Below are positions 43,101-52,153 of a stretch of 64,000 nucleotides of DNA, in pieces; the stretch's first letter is position 1; every line of letters starts with the position of its first letter. The notes beneath the pieces were generated by a model. That model was not told the DNA's origin, did not search any database, and saw only the letters and a program-made list of their open reading frames with translations. The stretch lies in NCBI GenBank assembly GCA_032164295.1, contig JAJHTX010000013.1, positions 620,001 to 684,000 of the forward strand, given 5' to 3'. A program made the translations under genes and the position numbers. Source of the DNA: Inonotus obliquus. Lineage: Eukaryota; Basidiomycota; Agaricomycetes; Hymenochaetales; Hymenochaetaceae.

Positions 43101-43694
43101 ACACGTGACAACCCTTGGATTGTCAGCGCATACGATCCCAGGGAAGTCGTCTAGCCAAGCTTCGAAGAAATCCGAGCGCGTGCACGTGTCCGCCCGCAAT
43201 AAGGTAGGGAAATCCGACCATCTCCCAGTCGCATTAACATCCGCCCCAATGACCGTGCGAGCCGGGAAACCTTGAGTGAAACGGCGCGACGTAGCGTCCC
43301 AAGTAGAGTTGTGTGTTGCATGTGGACAATATACTGAGAAGATATGTATGTCCCCAGCATCCAGGTGCAGCTCCACATGCACCATAGTATCAGGCGGGAC
43401 ATCCGTGTGCTGAGACCATCGCATGCCATTTGGGACCGCTATTGCCACCCATGGGTTCGTTCCAGCAGCCAAGATTATTCTGTGACCATTAAAGAGAGGA
43501 GCTCCAGTATCCTGAACCTCCCGCTCACCCGTCGTTCTCGCGACGCCAACCATAGAGAAGGGAACCTCCTGAATGCACCATACATCCAGATCCCATGCAG
43601 AGAAAACCTGCTCCTGCAGCTTGTGTTGAGCCATAAATAAAGCCAGACGCGAACGACCAGCGTTATAAGATACGAAACGAAGCTCGCCCTTCAT
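40170..43694 (-). CDS. LINE ORF2 (endonuclease and reverse transcriptase), copy E3
   Basis: This intact frame of 1174 aa has the same architecture as E1: endonuclease (1-235), reverse transcriptase (about 420-720) with FDIQGFFD near 563, GVPQGSP near 621 and FYMDD at about 651-655, and a C-terminal C-x2-C-x7-H-x4-C finger. Protein sequence is between the E1/E2 and E4/E5 types. Most substitutions lie in the middle C-terminal region (about 850-1100), while the catalytic motifs are unchanged. With the intact ORF1 next to it, this copy could be active. Confidence 0.93.
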   Translation of the reverse strand: MKGELRFVSYNAGRSRLALFMAQHKLQEQVFSAWDLDVWCIQEVPFSMVGVARTTGEREVQDTGAPLFNGHRIILAAGTNPWVAIAVPNGMRWSQHTDVPPDTMVHVELHLDAGDIHIFSVYCPHATHNSTWDATSRRFTQGFPARTVIGADVNATGRWSDFPTLLRADTCTRSDFFEAWLDDFPGIVCADNPRVVTCHGEQRGRGTHPDVMFFTPGTLPDLRSTWRAVRNTGTVRQHKILVADFTGVFNRASLVRMGIPNDKAEVWAAELEYIVPAVFWEESFQSEESVSAWVTRFWTSAQQATSTLTYETTSQRKEKWWDEDCDRRVRENAPDLLFWLRDRREAWFHRRREEAGNASPWSFHRAGLPRRKVNIPSLVAPFRAVQHVEIAQAFRQHYFPERRDHIVNVPLRSVGRQHNITESEVLIALSGMPTNSAPGPSGMSFQALERVIRRHTVCFTRLFNGMIDTGCFPAELKRSVVAMVRKPKPYPLDTPRAYRPICVEEVLAKVFERVIATRLQAMLHNNPLFDKRQFGGRRGASVMTAWHALMAASQDKEETYAMVGFDIQGFFDTVRPEVLRGSLDELGVPQSWTNVITRFTEQRQIAFSFNGQRSAWFIKPNIGVPQGSPMSPVLANIAANIAIRHLDLTLFFYMDDGLLLTHGRNTFQLLLTTQESMRRVDAALTAIGLNIDPTSIKGIAKGRHRDVLSAPLNLNGLQIEWAGDVLKWLGIEMSYTGSFKVHVTSRRNAAKHTWNALRWMTSRARGARLKTMRRFYQNVLVPVMAWGAPIWMTKQPELAARFEVAHRRALMDLGGWLPLTRTDIMEILAGVPPIVLTLAYTAETQNARIEASRLGSPPVRTEYWRSIARRPTIPITHFPSPEHRSRWHRATAHILEHPLREQGPTVWVFSSDSPRRAEVWSDGGDGMLHKQVAYQATQDLDSFSLVIVSLAKFMSLFLIHPFTDVRAIPIRIYVPVSFRMDLLSPDSSVLAIIEQFTSAMAQSGAFFSFRICPTRSFPVKPPLEDDEFVLFPAVSVNGVKDSARLDTIRAWKTLVLQARTASYHTIETPSQRLLILNPRPVPIHITNTTISRVGETTALRLLAGVSATGEFMSRLIDVDADCADCNVLDTIAHCLLECPRYWGFFPQAQTLDWFHRFNNLLASTTRLVEVFQPP

Positions 43695-45991
43695 TAATAC
43701 GTGGGCGGGGAGCCAGAACGCGCAGCGTTATTTGTGGGGCGCCTGGGACAGCGCGAGTCGTTAGCCCTATGCGGGCCTTGGCAATTGGCGCACTTGATAA
43801 CGTGTTTGCATGCGTTGGCGTCTGGGCATGCATCGCACTTCTTTTCGCATAGCTCGGTTTGGTGAGGTTCCGCACATCGGGCGCATCTGAATAGCTCGAT
43901 GCAGTCCTGGTCGCTGTGGCGATAGCGCCAACACTTGCGGCACTGGATTGGTCCCGTTCTGACCCGCTGTTCCACTGCATACTGGTAACGGCCGTAGTAT
44001 CGAATAGCCCGCTTGACAATCCCATTGTTATGGAAAATAGCTTCCCTAGCTTTGAGTGGGTGGGAAACCGCCACGAAAACCGAAGCAGTAGCCTTCGCGT
44101 TTCTGTCCACCAGGCGTTGAAGGGTGGCTTCCGAGCCGGCGAACCGAGGTGCTTCCGTAAAAGGAAATTCGACGAATACCGGGTTGGATAATCGAAGTTC
44201 CTCGGCGATCTCCACCGGAGTGTGAATCTTTCGGGTCACCAGGTGGATAATAGGAAAGCCCGGGACTATAAATTGAAAGCTCTCTACATGCGGGACGAAC
44301 TCTACTGACGTCATGGCATCCGACGTAACACGTAGCTTCTTCTGCAACTCCTCGGCCCAAGCCGGACCGTATTCTGCAATATCCGGTCGCGCATCGACCT
44401 CAATGTTGAAATCTCCCTTGAGACTCCACTGACCCTTTCGCAGCGTGATAGCGCCTCCCTTGTTGGGGGTCGGCTTTGAAGCTCTAGCCGCGATGTACAT
44501 TTCCTCGCGTGAAAGAGTTGGGTGAGGTTTGATGCGGAAGCCCAGAACTGCGGCCACCTTCGCCTTGTTCTGGCGAGCCTGATTTATGGTGATGGGTTTT
44601 TTCTTCTTCTGTGCCGGAGCTGCAGCGCCCGCAGGACGTCCCGCCGCCTGAGCATAGGAATGAGAGGCCGCGTTCCTCTTTGTGACCTGAACGAACGGTT
44701 GAGCCGCCGGAGCCGGAGCTGGGATGTACCTTATATAGCGATCCGGAATGCCGTGTGACTCGTTCGCCGAGTTGATCGCATCAACGTCAATGACCTCGAC
44801 GGGCGGATTCTGTGGGACTTGTTTCCCCTTGCCTTTTCCAGGCTTAGGAGGGGCGCCCCCCTGATGGGTAGTATTATGCGTGACCTGCGCACCGAGGGCT
44901 ACTACCTGCTCGCCCGGGCGTCGATTAGCGGTCACAGTCTGGGGTGCTTTATTCTGTCCACCTCCCGGGGCAGCACCCTGCACAGCGGGGGGTTGTGCCC
45001 ACCGAGACGCCTGGAGCCCTTGGCCCCCTGCGGTCGTCTGGTGGACGGGACCCGGCAAACGTCCCTGTTCTACCTTCTTCAACCTCTCACCCAGCACGGC
45101 AAGTTGCTTCCTCGTCTCATCCGCCGCCTCCCGTGCCTGTCGACCGGCCGCCATCTGTTCCTCGCTCATCAACTTGAGGCGGTCCAGGATCGCATACAAC
45201 TGTGGGTCCACGTCCTTCCCGTGCGTTGGATAAACTGCCGGCGTGAGCGCGCAGTCGTCGGCCAGGTGGCGTAGACCGTCCTCAAAGCCACCCGGCCAGA
45301 GGGATTCCTTCATGTAGCCTCCGGAAAAACCCCACATGAACCGGTCCATGACGTCATTCTGTTCAAACGGGCCGTCCTCCCGTGACTGGGAAATAGCCGA
45401 AAACATGATGGCCATGACCTTACCCAAGGTATACCCCATCTGCTCGTAGTTATGCGCTGACGAGCCAGGCTGAGATCCGGGCGATTCCTCGACCGGGTCC
45501 GGCATGCGGAGTTCCGCTTCGATCCTGTCCATGCATTCTCCCACGAACGCATACGTCCTCGAGTAGGCGGCCTGTGCGTCAAAAACGCTTTCCACCTCCA
45601 TCTGCTCGTCCCACGTCTTCTTCCCAGGCTCAGGGGCATCCCTAGCAGGAGCCTCCCCAGAAGCCTTGCGCTTCCCCAGTCGTTTCGCCAGGGCGTCTTG
45701 CTCGTTGAGTGCGTCTGCCACTGCTGTGTTGACGCTATGACCGGTGGGGACGTCCCACCTCGAGTCGGCTGTGCGAGCCCGCAGGTCCTCTAAGGAGGCC
45801 TGGGACATTTGAGACCTCACCAAAGCAGGGTCCGGGACGAAAGACGGTGCCCCCATGGACTGGGAGACACGGCCGATGGCTGGTTTAGGTGGCGCAGGGG
45901 GTGCCCCTTTGCCAGACAATGCTGCTTGAATGTGTTTTACCCCTCCCCTAGTCACCGATCGCAAACTACGAGACTCGCCAGTATCAGACAT
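43694..45991 (-). CDS. LINE ORF1 (Gag-like, zinc knuckles), copy E3
   Basis: This intact frame of 765 aa has all three Cys/His knuckles (about residues 683-748), the basic linker and the RRM-like region. It starts 24 nt inside the unit, so the 5' leader is only about 20 nt (CTTTCTCTTTTACCGCC before the ATG). It ends in TAA overlapping the ORF2 ATG by one base. Confidence 0.92.
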   Translation of the reverse strand: MSDTGESRSLRSVTRGGVKHIQAALSGKGAPPAPPKPAIGRVSQSMGAPSFVPDPALVRSQMSQASLEDLRARTADSRWDVPTGHSVNTAVADALNEQDALAKRLGKRKASGEAPARDAPEPGKKTWDEQMEVESVFDAQAAYSRTYAFVGECMDRIEAELRMPDPVEESPGSQPGSSAHNYEQMGYTLGKVMAIMFSAISQSREDGPFEQNDVMDRFMWGFSGGYMKESLWPGGFEDGLRHLADDCALTPAVYPTHGKDVDPQLYAILDRLKLMSEEQMAAGRQAREAADETRKQLAVLGERLKKVEQGRLPGPVHQTTAGGQGLQASRWAQPPAVQGAAPGGGQNKAPQTVTANRRPGEQVVALGAQVTHNTTHQGGAPPKPGKGKGKQVPQNPPVEVIDVDAINSANESHGIPDRYIRYIPAPAPAAQPFVQVTKRNAASHSYAQAAGRPAGAAAPAQKKKKPITINQARQNKAKVAAVLGFRIKPHPTLSREEMYIAARASKPTPNKGGAITLRKGQWSLKGDFNIEVDARPDIAEYGPAWAEELQKKLRVTSDAMTSVEFVPHVESFQFIVPGFPIIHLVTRKIHTPVEIAEELRLSNPVFVEFPFTEAPRFAGSEATLQRLVDRNAKATASVFVAVSHPLKAREAIFHNNGIVKRAIRYYGRYQYAVEQRVRTGPIQCRKCWRYRHSDQDCIELFRCARCAEPHQTELCEKKCDACPDANACKHVIKCANCQGPHRANDSRCPRRPTNNAARSGSPPTY

Positions 45992-46049
45992 GGCGGTAAA
46001 AGAGAAAGGAGGCGGGTGGGTTTAACAATATATCATTTGTAATAATAAG

Positions 46050-46066
46050 AATGGCTTGTGACCATT
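46050..46066 (-). other. 3' tail hairpin of E4
   Basis: Identical to the E1 hairpin. Confidence 0.75.
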
Positions 46067-46315
46067 TACAAACTGAACCTAACTAAGGTAAACTAAAACG
46101 AGCACGCAAAAGAAAACCTCCCACATTCCAAGTAAGGAAAACGGGTACAGTCAGCAACCTCCCACACTCCGAAGAGAACGGGTACAGTCAGCAACCTCCC
46201 ACATTCCAAACGAGAAAAACGAGTACAGTCCCCGTCGCTATGTTCTTCACTATAGCCATGAGTCGGGACGAAAGGAAAATGTCACCCCCGAAGGGATGTA
46301 AAACCGTGTCCTCCT

Positions 46316-49300
46316 TCATGGTGGCTGGAACACTTCGACTAAACGAGCAGTCGAAGCGAGCAAATTATTGAATCGGTGGAACCAATCCAACGTCTGCGCA
46401 TGAGGAAAGAAACCCCAGTATGTCGGGCACTCCAGTAAACGATGAGCGATCATATCCAGTACATTGCAGTTGGAGCAATCTGCGTCCACGTCAATAAGAC
46501 GCGACATAAATTCCCCTGTTGCTGAAACTCCGGCCAGAAGGCGGAGCAACGTAGTTTCTCCTACACGAGAGAGGGTTGTGTGCGTAATGTGGATAGGAAC
46601 CGGGTGCGGGTTCGAGATGATGAGCCTCTGCGACGGTGTTTCTATAGTATGATAGGAAGCGGTTCGCGCCTGGAGTACGAGCGTCTTCCATGCCCTGATC
46701 GTGTCCAAGCGAGCAGAGGCCTTGACCCCATTGACCGAAACAGCCGGGAATAAAACAAACTCGTCGTTCTCCAGAGGAGGCTTGACGGGGAAGAAGCGAG
46801 TAGGGCAAACACGGAAAGAAAAGGAAGCCCCAGACTGCGCCATCGCACTAGTAAACTGTTCAATAATAGCCAGGACTGAAGAGTCCGGTGAAAGTAAATC
46901 CGCTCGAAAAGAAACTGGGACGAAAATACGAATAGGAATCACGCGCACAAATGTAAACGGGTGAGTCAAAAAGAGAGACATAAACTTGACCAAAGAAACC
47001 AGAACTAAAGAAAAGGAGTCCAAATCCTGGGTTGACTGGTAAGCGACCTGTTTGTGCAGCATACCATCGCCGTTATCCGACCAGACCTCTACTCTCCTCG
47101 GGCTGTCCGATGAAAATACCCACACAGTCGGGCCATGCTCCCGTGGTGGATGCTCCAGTATATGAGCCGTAGCCCTGTGCCATCTTGAACGATGTTCTGG
47201 GTTTGGGAAGTGCGTAATAGGGAGCGTAGGACGACGTGCAATACTCCTCCAATATCCTGTCTGGATCGGTGGAGACCCGAGCCGACTGGCCTCTATCCTA
47301 GCGTTCTGAGTTTCAGCAGTATAGGCCAACGTCAGAATTATCGGGGGAACACCTGCGAGGATTTCCATGATGTCCGTCCTGGTAAGTGGGAGCCAACCGC
47401 CCAAGTCCATAAGCGCTCGTCTGTGAGCCGCCTCAAACCGGACCGCAAGCTCCGGCTGCTTAGTCATCCAAATAGGCGCTCCCCACGCCATGACCGGAAC
47501 TAAAACGTTCTGGTAAAACCTCCGCATCGTTTTGAGCCGGGCGCCCCGCGCACGACTCGTCATCCAGCGCAGCGCGTTCCACGTATGTTTCGCTGCATTC
47601 CATCTAGAAATCACGTGCGCCTTGAAACTCCCCGTGTAGGACATCTCTATGCCCAACCACTTCAACACGTCACCCGCCCACTCAATCTGTAGGCCGTTCA
47701 AGTTTAACGGGGCGCTCAGAACGTCCCTGTGCCTTCCTTTCGCGATGCCTTTAATGGACGTCGGGTCAATATTCAAACCTATCGCTGCCAACGCTGTATC
47801 TATTCTTCTCATGCCCTCCTGAGTGGAGAGGAGGAGTCGGAAAGCATTCCTCCCGTGAGTGAGGAGCAAGCCGTCGTCCATGTAAAAGAAGAGCGTCAAG
47901 TCCAGATGTCTGATCGCTATGTTGGCTGCTATATTAGCCAAAACTGGAGACATGGGGGATCCCTGCGGGACGCCTATGTTCGGCTTGATAAACCAGGCTG
48001 ATCGCTGACCATTGAAGGAGAAGGCGATTTGGCGCTGCTCCGTGAACCGCGTAATAAGATTCGTCCACGATTGCGGAACTCCCAACTCGTCCAGACTGCT
48101 CCGTAGCACTTCAGGGCGAACTGTATCGAAGAAGCCCTGTATGTCAAAGCCTACCATCGCGTACGTTTCCTCCTCATCCTGAGATGCCGCCAATAGCGCA
48201 TGCCATGCCGTTATGACCGAGGCGCCGCGCCTACCCCCGAACTGCCTCTTGTCAAAAAGTGGGTTGCCGTGAAGCATAGTCTGCAACCGAGTCGCGATAA
48301 CCCTCTCAAAAACTTTTGCTAGGACTTCTTCGACGCAGATAGGGCGGTAGGCCCTGGGCGTGTCTAATGGATATGGCTTGGGTTTGCGCACCATGGCCAC
48401 GACAGATCGCTTTAATTCCGCCGGGAAGCAACCTGTGTCTATCATGCCGTTGAAGAGGCGCGTGAAACAAGCCAAGTGGCGCCGAATAACCCGCTCCAGT
48501 GCCTGGAACGACATACCAGAGGGGCCTGGCGCACTATTGGTTGGCATTCCGCTAAGCGCGATGAGGACCTCGCTCTCCGTGATGTCGTGTTGGCGTCCGA
48601 CCGACCGGAGGGGAGCATTTATAATAGGGTCCCTCCTCTCTGGGAAGTAGTGTTGCCGAAAGGCCTGCGCGATTTCGACATGTCGAACCGCCCTAAAAGG
48701 GGCAACCAACGAGGGGATGTTGACCTTCCGCCGTGGTAGGCCCGCCCTGTGGAAAGACCATGGGGACGCATTTCCCGCCTCCTCACGCCGTTTGTGGAAC
48801 CATGCCTCCCGCCTGTCACGCAGCCAGAAAAGGAGGTCCGGGGCACTCTCCCTAACCCGACGATCGCACTCCTCATCCCACCATTTCTCCTTCCTTTGAG
48901 AGGTTGTTTCATATGTTAAAGCGCTCGTTGCCTGTTGGGTACTGGTCCAAAACCTCGTCACCCATGCAGACACAGCCTCCTCGCTTCGAAAGCTCTCTTC
49001 CCAAAACACGCCCGGGACCATATATTCAAGCTCCGCCGCCCATGCCTCAGCTTTGTCATTAGGAATACCCATACGAACCAAGCTAGCTCGGTTAAAAACT
49101 CCGGTGAAGTCCGCGATTAAGACTTTATGTTGTCGAACCGTACCAGTATTTCTAACAGCGCGCCACGTCGCCCGCAGGTCTGGAAGCGTGTTCGGTGTGA
49201 AGAACATGACGTCCGGGTGAGTACCACTGCCCCTTTGTTCCCCATGACACGTGATTACCCTTGGATCATCAGCGCATGCGATCTCAGGAGAGTCGTCCAG

Positions 49301-49840
49301 CCAAGACTCAAAGAAGTCCGAGCGCACGCGAGTATCCGCCCTCAGTAACATAGGGAGATCAGACCATCTTCCAGTTGCATTAATATCCGCCCCAATAACC
49401 GTGCGGGCCGGAAAACCTTGAGTGAAACGGCGCGACGTAGCGACCCAAGTGGAGTCGTGTGTTGTATGCGGGCAATACACCGAGAAGATGTGTATGTCCC
49501 CAGCGTCCAAATGCATCTCGACATGCACCATAGTGTCAGGCGGGACATCCGTGTGCTGAGACCATCGAATGCCATTCGGGACCGCTATTGCCACCCATGG
49601 GTTCGGCCCAGCAGCCAAGATAATTCTATGTCCATTAAAAAGAGGAGCTCCAGTATCCTGGACTTCTCGCTCGCCAGTAGTTCGCGCTACGCCAACCATA
49701 GAAAAGGGAACCTCTTGGATGCACCATACATCCAGATCCCATGCAGATAGGACCTGCCCCTGCAGCTTATGCTGAGCCATAAATAAAGCCAGACGCGAAC
49801 GACCAGCGTTATAAGATACAAATCGGAGCTCGCCCTTCAT
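46316..49840 (-). CDS. LINE ORF2 (endonuclease and reverse transcriptase), copy E4
   Basis: This intact frame of 1174 aa keeps all endonuclease and reverse-transcriptase motifs listed for E3, including FYMDD and the C-terminal finger. It is very similar to the E5 ORF2, which differs mainly by a nonsense codon near residue 1059. Confidence 0.93.
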   Translation of the reverse strand: MKGELRFVSYNAGRSRLALFMAQHKLQGQVLSAWDLDVWCIQEVPFSMVGVARTTGEREVQDTGAPLFNGHRIILAAGPNPWVAIAVPNGIRWSQHTDVPPDTMVHVEMHLDAGDIHIFSVYCPHTTHDSTWVATSRRFTQGFPARTVIGADINATGRWSDLPMLLRADTRVRSDFFESWLDDSPEIACADDPRVITCHGEQRGSGTHPDVMFFTPNTLPDLRATWRAVRNTGTVRQHKVLIADFTGVFNRASLVRMGIPNDKAEAWAAELEYMVPGVFWEESFRSEEAVSAWVTRFWTSTQQATSALTYETTSQRKEKWWDEECDRRVRESAPDLLFWLRDRREAWFHKRREEAGNASPWSFHRAGLPRRKVNIPSLVAPFRAVRHVEIAQAFRQHYFPERRDPIINAPLRSVGRQHDITESEVLIALSGMPTNSAPGPSGMSFQALERVIRRHLACFTRLFNGMIDTGCFPAELKRSVVAMVRKPKPYPLDTPRAYRPICVEEVLAKVFERVIATRLQTMLHGNPLFDKRQFGGRRGASVITAWHALLAASQDEEETYAMVGFDIQGFFDTVRPEVLRSSLDELGVPQSWTNLITRFTEQRQIAFSFNGQRSAWFIKPNIGVPQGSPMSPVLANIAANIAIRHLDLTLFFYMDDGLLLTHGRNAFRLLLSTQEGMRRIDTALAAIGLNIDPTSIKGIAKGRHRDVLSAPLNLNGLQIEWAGDVLKWLGIEMSYTGSFKAHVISRWNAAKHTWNALRWMTSRARGARLKTMRRFYQNVLVPVMAWGAPIWMTKQPELAVRFEAAHRRALMDLGGWLPLTRTDIMEILAGVPPIILTLAYTAETQNARIEASRLGSPPIQTGYWRSIARRPTLPITHFPNPEHRSRWHRATAHILEHPPREHGPTVWVFSSDSPRRVEVWSDNGDGMLHKQVAYQSTQDLDSFSLVLVSLVKFMSLFLTHPFTFVRVIPIRIFVPVSFRADLLSPDSSVLAIIEQFTSAMAQSGASFSFRVCPTRFFPVKPPLENDEFVLFPAVSVNGVKASARLDTIRAWKTLVLQARTASYHTIETPSQRLIISNPHPVPIHITHTTLSRVGETTLLRLLAGVSATGEFMSRLIDVDADCSNCNVLDMIAHRLLECPTYWGFFPHAQTLDWFHRFNNLLASTARLVEVFQPP

Positions 49841-52128
49841 TAGTAAATAGGCGGGGAGCTAGAACGCGCAGCGTTATTTGTGGGGCGCCTGGGGCAGCGC
49901 GAATCATTAGCTCTGTGCGGACCTTGACAGTTGGCACACTTGATGACGTGCTTGCACGCATTGGAATCCGGACATGCGTCGCATTTCTTCTCGCATAACT
50001 CCGTTTGGTGAGGTTCCGCGCATCGGGCACATCGGTATAGCTCGATGCAGTCCTGGTCACTGTGGCGGTAGCGCCAGCACTTGCGACACTGAATTGGTCC
50101 CGTTCTGACCCTCTGTTCCACCGCATACTGGTAGCGGCCATAATATCGAATGGCACGCTTAACGATACCGTTGTTATGGAAAATAGCCTCCCTGGCCTTC
50201 AGTGGGTGCGAAACCGCCACGAAAACTGACGCAGTAGCCTTCGCATTTCTATCCACCAAGCGTTGAAGAGTGGCTTCCGAGCCAGCGAAGCGGGGTGCTT
50301 CTGTGAAGGGGAATTCGACAAATACCGGGTTGGATAGGCGAAGTTCCTCGGCGATCTCCACCGGCGTGTGAATTTTCCGGGTCACTGGGTGAATAATAGG
50401 GAAACCTGGGACTATGAACTGGAAGCTTTCGACATGCGGGACGAACTCCACTGACGTCATGGCGTCTGACGTAACGCGTAGCTTCTTCTGCAGTTCCTCG
50501 GCCCATGCCGGACCGTATTCTGCGATATCCGGTCGCGCGTCGACCTCAATGTTGAAATCTCCCTTGAGATTCCACTGACCCTTCCGCAACGTGATAGCGC
50601 CTCCCTTGTTAGGGGTTGGCTTGGACGCTCTCGCCGCGATGTACATTTCCTCGCGTGAGAGAGTAGGGTGAGGTTTGATGCGGAAACCCAAGACTGCCGC
50701 GACCTTCGCTTTGTTCTGTCGAGCCTGGTTTATAGTTATAGGCTTCTTCTTCTTCTCAGCCGGAGCTGCTGCGCCCGCAGAACGTCCCGCCGCCTCAGCG
50801 TAAGAATGAGAGGCCGCGTTCTTCTTTGTGACCTGAACAAAAGGTTGAGCCTGAGCTGGGATGTACCTTATATAGCGTTCCGGAATGCCGTGAGACTCGT
50901 TCGCCGAGTTGATCGCATCCACGTCAATAATGTCAACGGGCGGATTCTGTGGGACTTGTTTCCCCTTGCCTTTTCCAGGCTTAGGAGGGGCGCCCCCCTG
51001 GTGGGTAGTATTATGCGTGACCTGCGCAACGGGGGCTACTACCTGCACACCCGGGCGTCGATTAGCGGTCACAGTCTGGGGTGCTTTATTCTGTCCACCT
51101 CCCGGGGCAGCACCCTGCACAGCGGGGGGTTGTGCCCACCGAGACGCCTGGAGCCCTTGGCCCCCTGTGGTCGTCTGGTGGACGGGACTCGGCAGACGTC
51201 CCTGCTCTACCTTCTTCAACCTCTCACCCAGCACGGCAAGTTGTTTCCTCGTCTCATCCGCCGCCTCCCGTGCCTGTCGACCGGCCGCCATCTGTTCCTC
51301 GCTCATCAACTTGAGGCGGTCCAGGATCGCATACAACTGTGGGTCCACGTCCTTCCCGTGCGTTGGATAAACTGCCGGCGTGAGCGCGCAGTCGTCGGCC
51401 AGGTGGCATAGACCGTCCTCAAAGCTGCCCGGCCAGAGGGATTCCTTCATGTAGCCTCCAGAAAAACCCCACATGAACCGGTCCATGACGTCATTCTGTG
51501 CAAACGGGCCGTCCTCCCGTGACTGGGAAATAGCCGAAAACATGATGGCCGTGACCTTACCCAAGGTATACCCCATCTGCTCGTAGTTATGCGCTGACGA
51601 GCCAGGCTGAGATCCGGGCGACTCCTCGACCGGGTCCGGCATCCGGAGTTCCACTTCGATCCTGTCCATGCATTCTCCCACGAACGCATACGTCCTCGAG
51701 TAGGCGGCCTGTGCGTCAAAAACGCTTTCCACCTCCATCTGCTCGTCCCACGTCTTCTTCCCAGGCTCAGGGGCCTCCCTAGCAGGAGCCTCCCCAGAAG
51801 CCTTGCACTTCCCCAGTCGTTGCGCCAGGGCGTCTTGCTCGTTGAGTGCGTCTGCCACTGCTGTGTTGACGCTGTGACCAGTGGGGACGTCCCACCCCGA
51901 GTCAGCTGTGCGAGCCCGCAGGTCCTCTAAGGATTCCTGGGACATCTGGGACCTCACCAGTGCAGGGTCCGGGACGAAAGACGGTGCCCCCACAGACTGG
52001 GAAACACGGCTGATGGCGGGTTTAGGAGGCGCAGGGGGTGCCCCTTTGCCAGACAATGCTGCTTGAATACGTTTTACCCCTCCCCTAGTTACTGATCGTA
52101 AGCTACGTGACTCGCCATTATCAGACAT
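49840..52128 (-). CDS. LINE ORF1 (Gag-like, zinc knuckles), copy E4
   Basis: This intact frame of 762 aa is three residues shorter than E3 and E5, because of a small in-frame deletion before AQPFVQVTKKN. The knuckle cysteines and histidines are all present. The stop/start overlap with ORF2 is TAATG. Confidence 0.92.
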   Translation of the reverse strand: MSDNGESRSLRSVTRGGVKRIQAALSGKGAPPAPPKPAISRVSQSVGAPSFVPDPALVRSQMSQESLEDLRARTADSGWDVPTGHSVNTAVADALNEQDALAQRLGKCKASGEAPAREAPEPGKKTWDEQMEVESVFDAQAAYSRTYAFVGECMDRIEVELRMPDPVEESPGSQPGSSAHNYEQMGYTLGKVTAIMFSAISQSREDGPFAQNDVMDRFMWGFSGGYMKESLWPGSFEDGLCHLADDCALTPAVYPTHGKDVDPQLYAILDRLKLMSEEQMAAGRQAREAADETRKQLAVLGERLKKVEQGRLPSPVHQTTTGGQGLQASRWAQPPAVQGAAPGGGQNKAPQTVTANRRPGVQVVAPVAQVTHNTTHQGGAPPKPGKGKGKQVPQNPPVDIIDVDAINSANESHGIPERYIRYIPAQAQPFVQVTKKNAASHSYAEAAGRSAGAAAPAEKKKKPITINQARQNKAKVAAVLGFRIKPHPTLSREEMYIAARASKPTPNKGGAITLRKGQWNLKGDFNIEVDARPDIAEYGPAWAEELQKKLRVTSDAMTSVEFVPHVESFQFIVPGFPIIHPVTRKIHTPVEIAEELRLSNPVFVEFPFTEAPRFAGSEATLQRLVDRNAKATASVFVAVSHPLKAREAIFHNNGIVKRAIRYYGRYQYAVEQRVRTGPIQCRKCWRYRHSDQDCIELYRCARCAEPHQTELCEKKCDACPDSNACKHVIKCANCQGPHRANDSRCPRRPTNNAARSSSPPIY

Positions 52129-52153
52129 GGCGGTAAAAGAGAAAGGCAGGCAG

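Larger units (their letters stand above)
39872..46015 (-). mobile_element. LINE copy E3, apparently intact
   Basis: The copy is 6144 bp with both ORFs open and full-length, a complete 3' tail and the junction motif on both sides (CGGGGTGGGTTT and GGCGGGTGGGTTT). It is a candidate autonomous copy. Confidence 0.92.
46016..52153 (-). mobile_element. LINE copy E4, apparently intact
   Basis: The copy is 6138 bp with both ORFs open. It is closest to E5. The junctions are GGCGGGTGGGTTT at the 3' end and GGCAGGCAGGTGGGTTT at the 5' end. Confidence 0.92.
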
